This document shows, one piece after another, positions 1 through 7,143 of a DNA stretch of 30,164 nucleotides. The stretch spans positions 65,863 to 96,026 of the forward strand of contig NZFT01000081.1 in assembly GCA_002690755.1 (NCBI GenBank). Direction: 5' to 3'. The notes below the pieces were generated by a model. That model was not told the origin of the DNA, did not search any database, and saw nothing but the letters and a program-made list of their open reading frames with translations. How positions within the stretch are numbered: position 1 is the first letter of the stretch; every line of letters begins with the position of its first letter. Source of the DNA: Phycisphaerae bacterium (GTDB lineage Bacteria; Planctomycetota; Phycisphaerae; Phycisphaerales; SM1A02). The position numbers and the translations under genes were made by a program.

Positions 1-587
1 TCGACGACCTTTCCGAGATCGGTGGTGTCGTCGACCGGTTCGGTCGCGAGGGTCCGGACCATGCTCCGCCAGGTGTTCTTCGCGTTGGATCGCTTCACCT
101 GCGCACGGATTCCGGCGGCGAAGACCGCGAGGCCGACGCGATCCCGCTGCTGCAGGGAGAGATAGCAGAGGGCGGCGCCGATCGCCGTCGCGTGGTCGAA
201 CTTCGTCCAGGTTCCGATTCGGCTCGAAGCGTCGGTCCCGCCCCAGCCCTGCTTGACGCGGAATGTTCCGAAACGCATCGAGGCCGACGCGTCGACGAGA
301 ATCACGACATCGAGATTGGTCTCCTGCTGGTACTGCTTCAGGTAGAGCTTGTCGCTGCGTCCGAAGACCTTCCAGTCGAGGTGTTTGAGGTCGTCGCCGG
401 GAACGTACTGGCGGTGTTCGGCGAATTCGACCGCGAGCCCCTGATATGGGGATCGATGCATTCCGCTCATCACGCCTTCGGCGATCATCCGCGCGCGAAG
501 TTCGAAGGACGTCAACTGTCCGATCGTCTCGGGTGCGAGGTACTGCTCGGCCCGAAGGCCGGCCGAATCCGGGGTCGAATCGGTCAA
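1..587 (-). CDS. DUF58 domain protein, partial (3' end off left edge)
   Basis: The reverse complement of the first 587 bases stays open and encodes about 195 residues of a DUF58 protein. The family hallmark is clear: an H-R-x-Y-x-P-G-D-D-L-K-x-L-D-W-K stretch, followed by a von Willebrand A-like strand with the metal-site motif D-A-S-A-S-M. DUF58 proteins usually occur with MoxR ATPases, and moxR lies 61 bp upstream on the same strand, so the two are probably co-transcribed. The start is a TTG at 587-585 with GGGAG six bases before it; no ATG or GTG start lies between it and the upstream in-frame stop, and the first downstream ATG would cut off conserved sequence. The exact role is unknown; family members are thought to work with MoxR in assembling or maturing protein complexes at the envelope. 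The C-terminal part is outside the window. Confidence 0.88.
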   Translation of the reverse strand, partial: MTDSTPDSAGLRAEQYLAPETIGQLTSFELRARMIAEGVMSGMHRSPYQGLAVEFAEHRQYVPGDDLKHLDWKVFGRSDKLYLKQYQQETNLDVVILVDASASMRFGTFRVKQGWGGTDASSRIGTWTKFDHATAIGAALCYLSLQQRDRVGLAVFAAGIRAQVKRSNAKNTWRSMVRTLATEPVDDTTDLGKVV

Positions 588-648
588 CGTGATCTCCCGA
601 TCGGGAAACGGGACGGGTGCCGGAGCGTGGTTCGTTCGAACATCCGCA

Positions 649-1710
649 TCAACGACTCACGGAATCGAGCGTCGCGCGGGTGCCGGCGTCGGCCTCGTCG
701 ACCGGGGTGGTCTCGAGGAGGCTGCGAACCACGTCGTCGGTCGTGATGTCGTCGGCCTCCGCGTTGAAGTTGGTGATCAGACGGTGGCGAAGGATCGGAA
801 GCGCCACCGCCTTGAGGTGCTCGGGTGTCACATGGGAGGAACCGCTGATCAACGCCTTCGCCTTGGCGGCGAGGACGAGGAACTGGCTGGCTCGCGGTCC
901 GGCGCCCCAGGAGAGGTAGTCCCGCACGATCTCGGGCTTGTTCTCCAGCGATTCACGCACTCGAGTCGAGCGGACGAGCCGGAGCGCGTACCGGGCGACG
1001 TGCGATGCCACCGGAACCTGGCGGACGAGCTGCTGGATGCGGAGGCAGTCGTCGCCCGTGAGCACCGCGTCCGCGGTGGAATCCTCGTTCGCGGTGGTGC
1101 GTTCGACGATCGCGAGTTCGTCCGCCTCCGACGGGTAACCGACCCGGATGTTGAACATGAAACGGTCGAGCTGGGCCTCCGGAAGGGGATAGGTCCCCTC
1201 CTGTTCGATCGGATTCTGGGTCGCGAGGACGAAGAAGGGGTTCGGCAGCGCGTGGGACTCGCCGCCCGCGGTGACCTGTCGCTCCTGCATCGCCTCGAGC
1301 AGCGCCCCCTGGGTCTTCGGGGGCGTCCGGTTGATCTCGTCCGCGAGGATGATGTTCGCGAAGATCGGCCCCGGCACGAACCGGAGGTTTCGCTGCCCGG
1401 TCGCCTTGTCCTCTTCAATGACCTCGGTGCCGGTCATGTCCGACGGCATGAGATCGGGTGTGAACTGCACCCTCGAGAACTTCAGGTTCAACGTGCTGGA
1501 AAGCGTGTGGACGAGCAGGGTCTTCGCAAGACCGGGGACCCCTTCGATGATCGCGTGACCACCACAGAAGATCGCGATGAGCACCTCTTCCACGACCTCC
1601 TCCTGGCCGACGATGACCTTTCGAACCTCGCTCCGAATGCGTTCAAAGGCGTTCTGGACCTCGGCCGCGGAAGCGGCCGGGTCATCCTGGTGAAGTCTGG
1701 AGTCGGTCAT
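649..1710 (-). CDS. moxR: MoxR-family AAA+ ATPase
   Basis: A 353-aa AAA+ ATPase of the MoxR family, full length for the family. Walker A is GVPGLAKT at residues 57-64. Walker B is ILADE at about 121-125, followed by the typical N-R-T-P-P-K-T-Q-G-A-L-L-E-A-M-Q-E run. These proteins use ATP hydrolysis as chaperones, often with von Willebrand A-domain partners; here the partner is the DUF58 protein encoded 61 bp downstream. The ATG at 1710 opens directly into the M-T-D-S start of the protein. There is only a weak ribosome-binding site in front of it. It is divergent from mutM. The substrate cannot be told from sequence. Confidence 0.93.
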   Translation of the reverse strand: MTDSRLHQDDPAASAAEVQNAFERIRSEVRKVIVGQEEVVEEVLIAIFCGGHAIIEGVPGLAKTLLVHTLSSTLNLKFSRVQFTPDLMPSDMTGTEVIEEDKATGQRNLRFVPGPIFANIILADEINRTPPKTQGALLEAMQERQVTAGGESHALPNPFFVLATQNPIEQEGTYPLPEAQLDRFMFNIRVGYPSEADELAIVERTTANEDSTADAVLTGDDCLRIQQLVRQVPVASHVARYALRLVRSTRVRESLENKPEIVRDYLSWGAGPRASQFLVLAAKAKALISGSSHVTPEHLKAVALPILRHRLITNFNAEADDITTDDVVRSLLETTPVDEADAGTRATLDSVSR

Positions 1711-1858
1711 CGTGATTCCGAGGAAGGGGATCGGCTCGAGTGAAACACGGCGTCGAACGTGGGATCACCTCCCTCGTGTATCGAGGGCGGATCCTGCGCC
1801 GACCCGAGTATAGTCGGCCCCCCGCCGGCTCCCGCCGAACCACGGTCCCGGATGCACG
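1711..1858. promoter_or_regulatory. Divergent moxR/mutM control region
   Basis: A 148-bp gap between divergent genes. Around 1807-1814 the sequence AGTATAGT contains TATAGT on the plus strand (1809-1814, toward mutM) and TATACT on the minus strand (1807-1812, toward moxR). Each matches the sigma70 -10 consensus at 5 of 6 positions, but I see no matching -35 box at 17 bp for either. An inverted repeat CCCTCG-5-CGAGGG lies at 1771-1787. The element assignments are tentative. Confidence 0.25.
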
Positions 1859-2713
1859 ATGCCTGAACTCCCGGAAGTAGAAGCGATCCGTCGACAGCTG
1901 ACGGTGTCGATCCTGGACCGAACGGTCGAACGGGTCCGCGTCCATCGGCGAGATGTGGTTCGTGACACGCATGGTCGCCGGCGGGGCCGGCTCACCGACC
2001 CGCAACTCGGCGTCGATCGAAGAATTCGACGCGTCGACCGGCGCGGAAAGCAGTTGATCATCGAATTCGACCACGGCCAAGGTCTGGTCATTCGCCTGGG
2101 AATGTCGGGACGCATCGAGGTCGGTGATGCGGGACGGCGGAGATCGGTTCCTCCCCACCGCCATCTCGCCTGGACCATCGCAGGCGGATCGAGTCGATCA
2201 ACACTCCGGATGGAGTTCATCGATCCCCGACGCTTCGGTGGGATTCACCTCTTCAAAAGCCCCGAGGACCGCGACCAGCGGGTTCTGAGGAATCTGGGAC
2301 CCGAGGCCACCCTGATCGATGGCAAAGCCCTTGGGGAGCGTCTGAAGGCGAGCAGGAGGGCGATCAAGGCGGTTCTTCTCGATCAGCAGGTTCTCGCGGG
2401 GATTGGGAACATCTACGCCGACGAGTCCCTGTTCCGCGCCGGCATTCGGCCGGAACGCCCGGCATTCGATCTGAACGAGCAGGATCTCGAACGGCTGGCG
2501 GCGTCCATTCGAACAACCCTCGAACACGCCATCGACGCCGGTGGAACGACCCTCCGAGATCATCGGCTTCCCGATGGATCCGCTGGGACGTTCGGCGCCG
2601 GCCATCTCGCCTACGGTCGATCCGGGCAACCCTGCACCCACTGCCGCAAGTCCATGAACTCGGGGATCGTTGCGGGTCGCTCAACCACCTGGTGTGAATT
2701 CTGTCAGCGATGA
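1859..2713 (+). CDS. mutM: Formamidopyrimidine-DNA glycosylase (Fpg)
   Basis: A bifunctional DNA glycosylase/AP lyase that removes 8-oxoguanine and other oxidised purines. It is 284 aa, the normal family length. The N-terminus is the diagnostic M-P-E-L-P-E-V-E, giving catalytic Pro2 and Glu3 after Met removal. A conserved lysine sits at about residue 64 in R-G-K-Q-L. A helix-two-turn-helix region contains G-I-G-N-I-Y-A-D-E. The C-terminal zinc finger has Cys259, Cys262, Cys279 and Cys282 (C-x2-C-x16-C-x2-C) around the G-R-S-T loop. All key residues are present, so the enzyme should be active. It ends 438 bp before the convergent dnaA gene. No clear Shine-Dalgarno sequence precedes the ATG, but the protein N-terminus fixes the start. 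Confidence 0.96.
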   Translation: MPELPEVEAIRRQLTVSILDRTVERVRVHRRDVVRDTHGRRRGRLTDPQLGVDRRIRRVDRRGKQLIIEFDHGQGLVIRLGMSGRIEVGDAGRRRSVPPHRHLAWTIAGGSSRSTLRMEFIDPRRFGGIHLFKSPEDRDQRVLRNLGPEATLIDGKALGERLKASRRAIKAVLLDQQVLAGIGNIYADESLFRAGIRPERPAFDLNEQDLERLAASIRTTLEHAIDAGGTTLRDHRLPDGSAGTFGAGHLAYGRSGQPCTHCRKSMNSGIVAGRSTTWCEFCQR

Positions 2714-2780
2714 TTTCAGCTCACCCCAATTCATCCACAAGCCACACACATGCTCAACCACAGGTCCGGATGGCTTCTCC

Positions 2781-2811
2781 GAGGGAAGAAAGAGTCTTTA
2801 ACTCTTCCCTC
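2781..2811. repeat. Inverted repeat downstream of mutM
   Basis: A perfect 9-bp inverted repeat: GAGGGAAGA at 2781-2789 and TCTTCCCTC at 2803-2811, with a 13-base spacer. The spacer allows an alternative pairing of AGAGT (2791-2795) with ACTCT (2801-2805). No T-run follows on either strand, so it is not a classical intrinsic terminator. It sits in the A+T-richer part of the gap between mutM and dnaA, so it could shape the mutM transcript end or be part of an origin. A second, smaller repeat (GTTGGT 2829-2834 / ACCAAC 2842-2847) lies just beyond it. Confidence 0.5.
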
Positions 2812-3079
2812 TTAGAAACGCCGCGCCGGTTGGTGGGAAAAACCAACAAGCACTCCATAAACCTTTGAATAGCAGGGTCTTGGCGTACCACGGAGTTGTT
2901 GGCGTTATGTCTGTTGCATGTCGGCGGACTTCGGCGGCTGATCGGGAGAAGAGACTTGAACCTGATTCGAGCCGGGCTCGTTGCCCACAGGTTCACAACA
3001 CGGTGCCAGGTGATCAGTGAACCGGCGCCAGACGACGGATTCGTCCACATGAAATGTGGATGAATCGGACGTGGAAGGC

Positions 3080-3108
3080 GCAAGAAGAACCCGGCTGGTC
3101 GGCCGGGT
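3080..3108 (-). terminator. Probable intrinsic terminator of dnaA
   Basis: Read on the minus strand, a perfect 7-bp stem ACCCGGC / GCCGGGT (3108-3102 and 3095-3089) with a 6-base loop is followed by a T-rich run, TTCTTCTTG (3088-3080). It lies 44 bp past the dnaA stop codon. The T-tract is interrupted by two C's, so termination may be incomplete. Confidence 0.5.
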
Positions 3109-3151
3109 GGGGTGGTTTCGCTGGATTCTCGGCTTCGTGCACTCGCCCGGA

Positions 3152-4534
3152 TCAGGCATCCGGACGGCCGAGGACATTGGTTTCGAGTCGATCCAGGGCA
3201 TCCGAAAACGAGGAATCCTCGTCCCGTCGCCGATTCACGGCTCGGATGGCGTGCATCACGGTGGTGTGATCCCGTCCGCCGAAGTAACCACCGATTTCCT
3301 CGAGACTGAATCGAGTGTGGCGTCGGGCCAGCCACATGCAGATCTGTCGTGGCACGGTGATCGACTTGTGCCGTCGTTTGCTCAGAAGATCGGTCAGTTT
3401 GACGTCGTAGTAGCGGGTGACCGACTCGATGATGGTCTGAATCGAGGGGGCCGCCCCCTCTTCGTTGCCTGATCGAGCGGGATCGTCGGCAAGGGCCTTT
3501 TTGGCGAGTTCAAGCGTGATCGGCGCGTTTTCCGCGAGGGAATACCCTCGGATACGGGAAAGCGCGCCTTCCAGCTCGCGAATATTGGTGTCCAGACGAG
3601 CAGCGATGTAGGCCGGGACATCGTCCGGAAGTTCAAGATCGTGCAGTGACGCCTTCGCCTTGAGGATCGCAACTCTCGTTTCGTAGCAAGGGCGCTCGAT
3701 TCTCGCGACCAGACCACAGTTGAAGCGGCTGGTCAGGCGTTCCTCGAGATCGGGAATCTCGGCGGGTGCCGCATCCGAGCTCAGGACGATCTGCCGACCA
3801 GACTGGTAGAGGGCGTTGAACGTGTGAAAGAACTCTTCCTGGCTTCGATCGTGCTTCGACAGGAAGTGGATGTCGTCGATCACGAGGACGTCGGCGGTCC
3901 GGAAGTGATGACGGAAGTCCTGCATCCGACCGGCTTTGACGCACTCATGGAACAGGTCCATGAACGTCGAGCACGAGATGTAGCAGATGTTGGCGTCCGG
4001 CTGGTCGCTCAGGATGAGCTGACAGATCGCCTGCAGGAGGTGCGTCTTTCCGAGTCCCACGCCGCCGTGGATGAAATACGGGTTGTAGGCCCGTCCTGGC
4101 TTTTCGGAAACCGCGGAAGCAGCCATCAACGCGAGTCGGTTTCCCGGTCCGACGATGAAATTGTCGAACACGTAGTCCGGGCTGAGCACCATCTGCTCGG
4201 CGGCCAGGTCGATCCCCTCACCATCCGGACCACCGCTTCTTCGGGTGGAACCACCACTGGTTGTGGTCGGTGTCGGCTGCTCACACTCCTCAGGCGAAAC
4301 GAACCGGACCGAGACGAGCATTCCGGTGACCGCCTGGGCGGCTTCCTGGAATGGTTCGGCGCAGGCCCGTTGCAGATAACGGAGTTGAACCGGTTCACGA
4401 ACACAGAGACGAAGGACACCACCATCGAAGTCGACGGGTTCGATGTCATCGAACCATGCTCGACACATTCCTGGGTGATTCGATCTCAGGTGCGAGATCA
4501 AAGTGCTGCGAAGTTCCGGATCTGGTCTCGACAT
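3152..4534 (-). CDS. dnaA: Chromosomal replication initiator DnaA
   Basis: A 460-aa DnaA. Domain I spans about residues 1-80 (R-S-T-L-I-S-H-L...), then comes a short Thr/Ser/Gly-rich linker at about 85-110. The AAA+ domain III has Walker A GGVGLGKTH at 157-165 and Walker B VLVIDD at 216-221. The C-terminal domain IV carries the DnaA signature G-G-R-D-H-T-T-V-M-H-A that reads DnaA boxes. The frame is open for 64 more codons upstream, but the ATG at 4534 is chosen because GGAGG lies 8 bases before it, it gives a normal domain I, and the upstream codons contain the dnaA promoter. It lies downstream of the RNase Z-like gene and is convergent with mutM. No dnaN is adjacent within this window. Confidence 0.95.
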   Translation of the reverse strand: MSRPDPELRSTLISHLRSNHPGMCRAWFDDIEPVDFDGGVLRLCVREPVQLRYLQRACAEPFQEAAQAVTGMLVSVRFVSPEECEQPTPTTTSGGSTRRSGGPDGEGIDLAAEQMVLSPDYVFDNFIVGPGNRLALMAASAVSEKPGRAYNPYFIHGGVGLGKTHLLQAICQLILSDQPDANICYISCSTFMDLFHECVKAGRMQDFRHHFRTADVLVIDDIHFLSKHDRSQEEFFHTFNALYQSGRQIVLSSDAAPAEIPDLEERLTSRFNCGLVARIERPCYETRVAILKAKASLHDLELPDDVPAYIAARLDTNIRELEGALSRIRGYSLAENAPITLELAKKALADDPARSGNEEGAAPSIQTIIESVTRYYDVKLTDLLSKRRHKSITVPRQICMWLARRHTRFSLEEIGGYFGGRDHTTVMHAIRAVNRRRDEDSSFSDALDRLETNVLGRPDA

Positions 4535-4655
4535 GTCGACAGCCTCCACGCGGCGTCTTCGCTCGTGAATCGACCTCACCCCCGAGGGAGATCGACCTCG
4601 TTCATGTACGGAACAACTCTCTTCGACCCATGAATCCCACCGGGTCGAACAGCAG

Positions 4656-4684
4656 AATGTAGAACCGATCGAATCCTTCGTCAA
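4656..4684 (-). promoter_or_regulatory. dnaA promoter (sigma70 type)
   Basis: On the minus strand, TTGACG (4684-4679) is separated by exactly 17 bases from TACATT (4661-4656). This is a strong fit to a housekeeping promoter (TTGACA-17-TATAAT). Transcription would begin near 4649, giving dnaA a leader of about 115 nt. A 14-bp perfect palindrome lies 18 bp upstream of the -35 box. Confidence 0.6.
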
Positions 4685-4702
4685 CCAATCTTCCAAACTC
4701 GA

Positions 4703-4716
4703 TTCGGTCGACCGAA
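4703..4716. promoter_or_regulatory. 14-bp palindrome upstream of the dnaA promoter
   Basis: TTCGGTCGACCGAA is a perfect 14-bp palindrome at 4703-4716. It lies between the stop codon of the metallo-beta-lactamase-fold gene (4729-4727) and the -35 box of dnaA. There is no loop and no T-run, so a terminator is unlikely; a binding site for a dimeric regulator is possible. The GTCGAC core is common in this GC-rich DNA, so chance cannot be excluded. Confidence 0.3.
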
Positions 4717-4726
4717 CACTTGACAT

Positions 4727-5650
4727 TCATCCGGCGTTCGGTTCGGAATCCGGAACGGCCACCGCTTCGAGCTGTGCTTCATAGCGCCGACGATTCGTTC
4801 GGTGGTCCATCAGAAGATGGATGCGATCCGCGTCGTCACCGAGGGTCGCGATTCGTTCACGTGCTTCCGAGAGCAGTGTTCTTCGTGAGAGATGCACCAG
4901 CACGACGTGTTCGGCTTCCCACGTGGAAAGCAGTTCCGCGATGTCGTCGAAATGAAGGTGACGTCCGATTCTCGCCCGACTTCGATGATCGGCGTCGACG
5001 AAAGTGCATTCGGCCACGATGATCCTGGCCTTTGCGAATTCATCCCGCTCGAGGAAATCGCCGCGATCGGTGTCGCCGGTGTAGGCGATCAACGGAATCT
5101 CGGTGTTCGTGGTGATTTCGTCGCCGTCCGCCTTCATCCGTCGAAGTTCGCTCTGCGGAAGATCGCGGTATTCAGGCTTCAACTTGTGGCGGGTTTCGAT
5201 GATCGAGAAACCGAGGCTCGGGCAGGTGTGGCGGGTCTCGATCGCGCGAATCCCGATGTTCTGCCGAAGCGGAACGTCGGAATCCGGTTCGATCGCGATG
5301 ATCTCGTGCGGGGTCTTCTGTCGCTCGACGTCCACCCAGGAAGCCAGCATCCGCTGCAACGGCTCGACGCCTTCGGGATGGCAGAGCACCCGACCCCCTT
5401 CGAGCTTCTGGAAGAATCGCTGGCTGAACCAGTACGGGATCGCGCCGACATGATCCATGTGTGAATGACTGAGGGCGACCAGATCGCTGCTGAGCGAAGC
5501 CCGGGTGCACTGACCCATGTCGAAGGTCACGCCCAGTTCGGGGACGGTGATGGTGGTGTGCTCTCCTGCGACACTGAGTCCGTGGATTCGGTACGGAGGC
5601 AGGTAGAGGAATCCGGGCTGCCCGTCTCGGGGCGGCTGCTTGGGAATCAT
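4727..5650 (-). CDS. Metallo-beta-lactamase-fold hydrolase, RNase Z-like
   Basis: A 307-aa protein of the metallo-beta-lactamase fold. The H-x-H-x-D-H zinc motif is at residues 62-67 (S-H-S-H-M-D-H-V-G). Further metal-ligand regions follow: R-H-T-C-P-S-L-G, Y-T-G-D-T-D, E-C-T-F-V-D-A-D-H and a late H-L-S-R. The order and the E-C-T-F / H-L-H-F segments resemble the ribonuclease Z group, which trims tRNA 3' ends, but I do not see the usual flexible-arm sequence of bacterial RNase Z. It may therefore be an RNase Z relative with another substrate. GGAG lies 8 bases before the ATG. It stands upstream of dnaA on the same strand with its own gap of 192 bp. Confidence 0.82.
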   Translation of the reverse strand: MIPKQPPRDGQPGFLYLPPYRIHGLSVAGEHTTITVPELGVTFDMGQCTRASLSSDLVALSHSHMDHVGAIPYWFSQRFFQKLEGGRVLCHPEGVEPLQRMLASWVDVERQKTPHEIIAIEPDSDVPLRQNIGIRAIETRHTCPSLGFSIIETRHKLKPEYRDLPQSELRRMKADGDEITTNTEIPLIAYTGDTDRGDFLERDEFAKARIIVAECTFVDADHRSRARIGRHLHFDDIAELLSTWEAEHVVLVHLSRRTLLSEARERIATLGDDADRIHLLMDHRTNRRRYEAQLEAVAVPDSEPNAG

Positions 5651-5732
5651 GTTGAAACTCCAGACACTCGGCGGAAGCCGGGCGTCGGACGGGGTGGATC
5701 CGGATCCTACTCGGTTCCCGGTCGGTTCAGTG

Positions 5733-5755
5733 ATCCGATCATCCGAATCATCCGA
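5733..5755. repeat. Three short direct repeats before the Hpt gene
   Basis: ATCCGA occurs three times at 5733-5738, 5741-5746 and 5750-5755, spaced 8-9 bp, directly upstream of the ATG at 5761. It may be an operator-like cluster or chance, as GATCCG-like words are frequent in this genome. No clear promoter was seen in the 110-bp divergent gap at 5651-5760. Confidence 0.2.
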
Positions 5756-5760
5756 TCTGT

Positions 5761-6189
5761 ATGGACGAGTCGGAAGATGATCGACCGATACCCCGTTCGA
5801 CGCCGATCGAACCCAAGCGACCGCTCGGAAGAGCCGATCAATCCGGCATGGAAGAGACCCCCCGAACGAGTGAAAGTCCCCCCCTTCACAGCACCTACGA
5901 GAACGATCCCGACCTTCGGGATCTCGTGATGCGGTTCGTCGACGAACTCGATGGACAGGTGCAGTCGATCCGCGCGGCGTGCCTTTCCGAGGACTTCGCC
6001 ACCCTTCGTCGGATCTCCCACCAACTCAAGGGCGCGGCGGGCGGTTACGGGTTCGATCCGATCGGTGACTGTGCCGCGAGGCTCGAAGACGACATGCTCG
6101 GGGACGAGATCGACATCTCCGATCTCTCCGAACGGGTCGAGGATCTGATCACCACCTGCCGGGCCGCCGTGCGTCCGGCCGACTCCTGA
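5761..6189 (+). CDS. Hpt (histidine phosphotransfer) domain protein
   Basis: A 142-aa stand-alone Hpt protein. Residues 1-45 are a Pro/Glu/Ser-rich tail without recognisable fold. The Hpt four-helix bundle covers about residues 48-138. The phospho-accepting histidine is His87 in I-S-H-Q-L-K-G-A-A-G-G-Y-G-F, a classic Hpt motif. Such proteins relay phosphoryl groups between hybrid histidine kinases and receivers. The next gene, 20 bp downstream, encodes a receiver-GGDEF protein, so the two probably form one relay arm. The start is uncertain: ATG 5848 (M-E-E-T-P-R) would also keep the whole domain, and neither start has a good ribosome-binding site. Confidence 0.85.
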   Translation: MDESEDDRPIPRSTPIEPKRPLGRADQSGMEETPRTSESPPLHSTYENDPDLRDLVMRFVDELDGQVQSIRAACLSEDFATLRRISHQLKGAAGGYGFDPIGDCAARLEDDMLGDEIDISDLSERVEDLITTCRAAVRPADS

Positions 6190-6209
6190 AGAACTCCGTC
6201 GGAGCAGGC

Positions 6210-7142
6210 ATGATGCACGATGAACCGAAACGACCGCGGGTGCTCGCGATCGATGATTCGGATCTCGTACACCGACTCCTCCGGGCGAGACTTCGCCATG
6301 AGCGGATCGATCTCCATTCGGTCCACAACGCGATGGACGGGATCCGGGTCGCCCGGAATCTTCAACCCGAAGTCATCCTGCTGGACATCGATCTCGAGGA
6401 TCTCGATGGATTCGAGGTGCTCGCACGACTCAAGGCCGATCCCCTGACCCGCGACATCGCGGTGATCTTCGTCTCCGCGAGCAATGAAACGATGGATCGG
6501 GTTCGAGGTCTCGATCTCGGTGCGGTGGATTTCGTCGGAAAACCCTTCGACGTTGGCGAGCTCAAGGCGAGGGTTCGATCGGCGCTGCGGATGCAGCGAC
6601 TGGTGAGGATGCTCGCCCAACGGGCGCAGCTCGATGGATTGACCGGACTCTGGAATCGGGCCTACCTCGACGACCGGCTCGCGGCGGAAGTCGCTTCCTC
6701 GGTTCGTTATGAAAAACCGCTTTCCCTGGTCCTCTGTGATCTCGATCGATTCAAGAGCCTCAACGACGCCCATGGACATCCGTTCGGGGACGAAGTGCTC
6801 GAGCGTGCCGCCGCGGTGCTCGCAGGTGGTCGGTCACCGGATGTCGCATGCCGGTACGGCGGGGAGGAGTTTGCGTTGATCGCGCCCGGGACCGGTCTCG
6901 TCGACACGATGGAGGTCGCGGAACGTCATCGTGTCCGGATCAGCGAGATCGACTGGCCGGATCGTCCCGGAATCAGAATCTCGGCGTCGTTCGGTGTGGC
7001 GGATCTCGGATGCATCGATGGCGATCCGACGCCTGAGAAGTTGATCGCCGCGGCCGATCGAGCCCTCTATCGGGCGAAGGAGACGGGGCGGGATCGAGTG
7101 ATCGGTGCGGACCGGGTCGACTGGCCGAGGATCGCCGGCTGA
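6210..7142 (+). CDS. Receiver-GGDEF diguanylate cyclase (PleD-like)
   Basis: A 310-aa response regulator with enzymatic output. The receiver domain (about 9-125) has acidic residues at A-I-D-D, phospho-acceptor Asp59 in L-L-D-I-D and Lys111 in G-K-P-F-D. The GGDEF domain (about 140-305) begins with D-G-L-T-G-L-W-N-R and has an intact active-site loop, G-G-E-E-F at 217-221. An R-x-x-D inhibitory site (R-S-P-D, 208-211) sits five residues before it, so the enzyme should make cyclic di-GMP and be subject to product inhibition. GGAG is 5 bases before the first ATG; a second ATG follows at once. It is transcribed with the Hpt gene, the likely phosphodonor. Its stop is only 1 bp from the stop of the convergent DUF1080 gene. 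Confidence 0.94.
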   Translation: MMHDEPKRPRVLAIDDSDLVHRLLRARLRHERIDLHSVHNAMDGIRVARNLQPEVILLDIDLEDLDGFEVLARLKADPLTRDIAVIFVSASNETMDRVRGLDLGAVDFVGKPFDVGELKARVRSALRMQRLVRMLAQRAQLDGLTGLWNRAYLDDRLAAEVASSVRYEKPLSLVLCDLDRFKSLNDAHGHPFGDEVLERAAAVLAGGRSPDVACRYGGEEFALIAPGTGLVDTMEVAERHRVRISEIDWPDRPGIRISASFGVADLGCIDGDPTPEKLIAAADRALYRAKETGRDRVIGADRVDWPRIAG

Positions 7143-7143
7143 A

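Larger units (their letters stand above)
2714..3151. other. Intergenic region with DnaA-box-like sites; possible oriC
   Basis: A 438-bp gap between the convergent mutM and dnaA genes. DnaA-box-like nonamers, compared with TTATCCACA, are TCATCCACA at 2731-2739 (one mismatch), TCAACCACA at 2754-2762 (two), TTGCCCACA at 2981-2989 (two), TCGTCCACA at 3041-3049 (two), and TCATCCACA on the minus strand at 3055-3063 (one). The last two face each other as an inverted pair. The stretch from about 2784 to 2890 is visibly richer in A+T than the surroundings. Reading frames here look like shadows without family features. Closeness to dnaA and the boxes fit an origin; location on the 3' side of dnaA is less usual, so this is a hypothesis. 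Confidence 0.35.

Noticed and set aside
1762..1772. GGATCACCTCC, identical to the 3' tail of 16S rRNA
   Set aside because: Only an 11-base match; no upstream 16S helix or rRNA sequence is present. On the minus strand it reads as a perfect Shine-Dalgarno site, but no start codon follows at a useful distance.
2781..2811. Intrinsic terminator of mutM
   Set aside because: A good inverted repeat, but the stem is not GC-rich and no T-run follows on either strand; listed as a repeat instead.
2754..3335. 193-codon minus-strand frame between mutM and dnaA
   Set aside because: It overlaps the 3' end of dnaA, has no recognisable motif, contains the terminator hairpin and DnaA-box-like sites, and has no ribosome-binding site.
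4535..4726. N-terminal extension of DnaA by 64 codons
   Set aside because: It contains the dnaA promoter, has no family similarity, and a much better ribosome-binding site (GGAGG, 8 bases) precedes the ATG at 4534.
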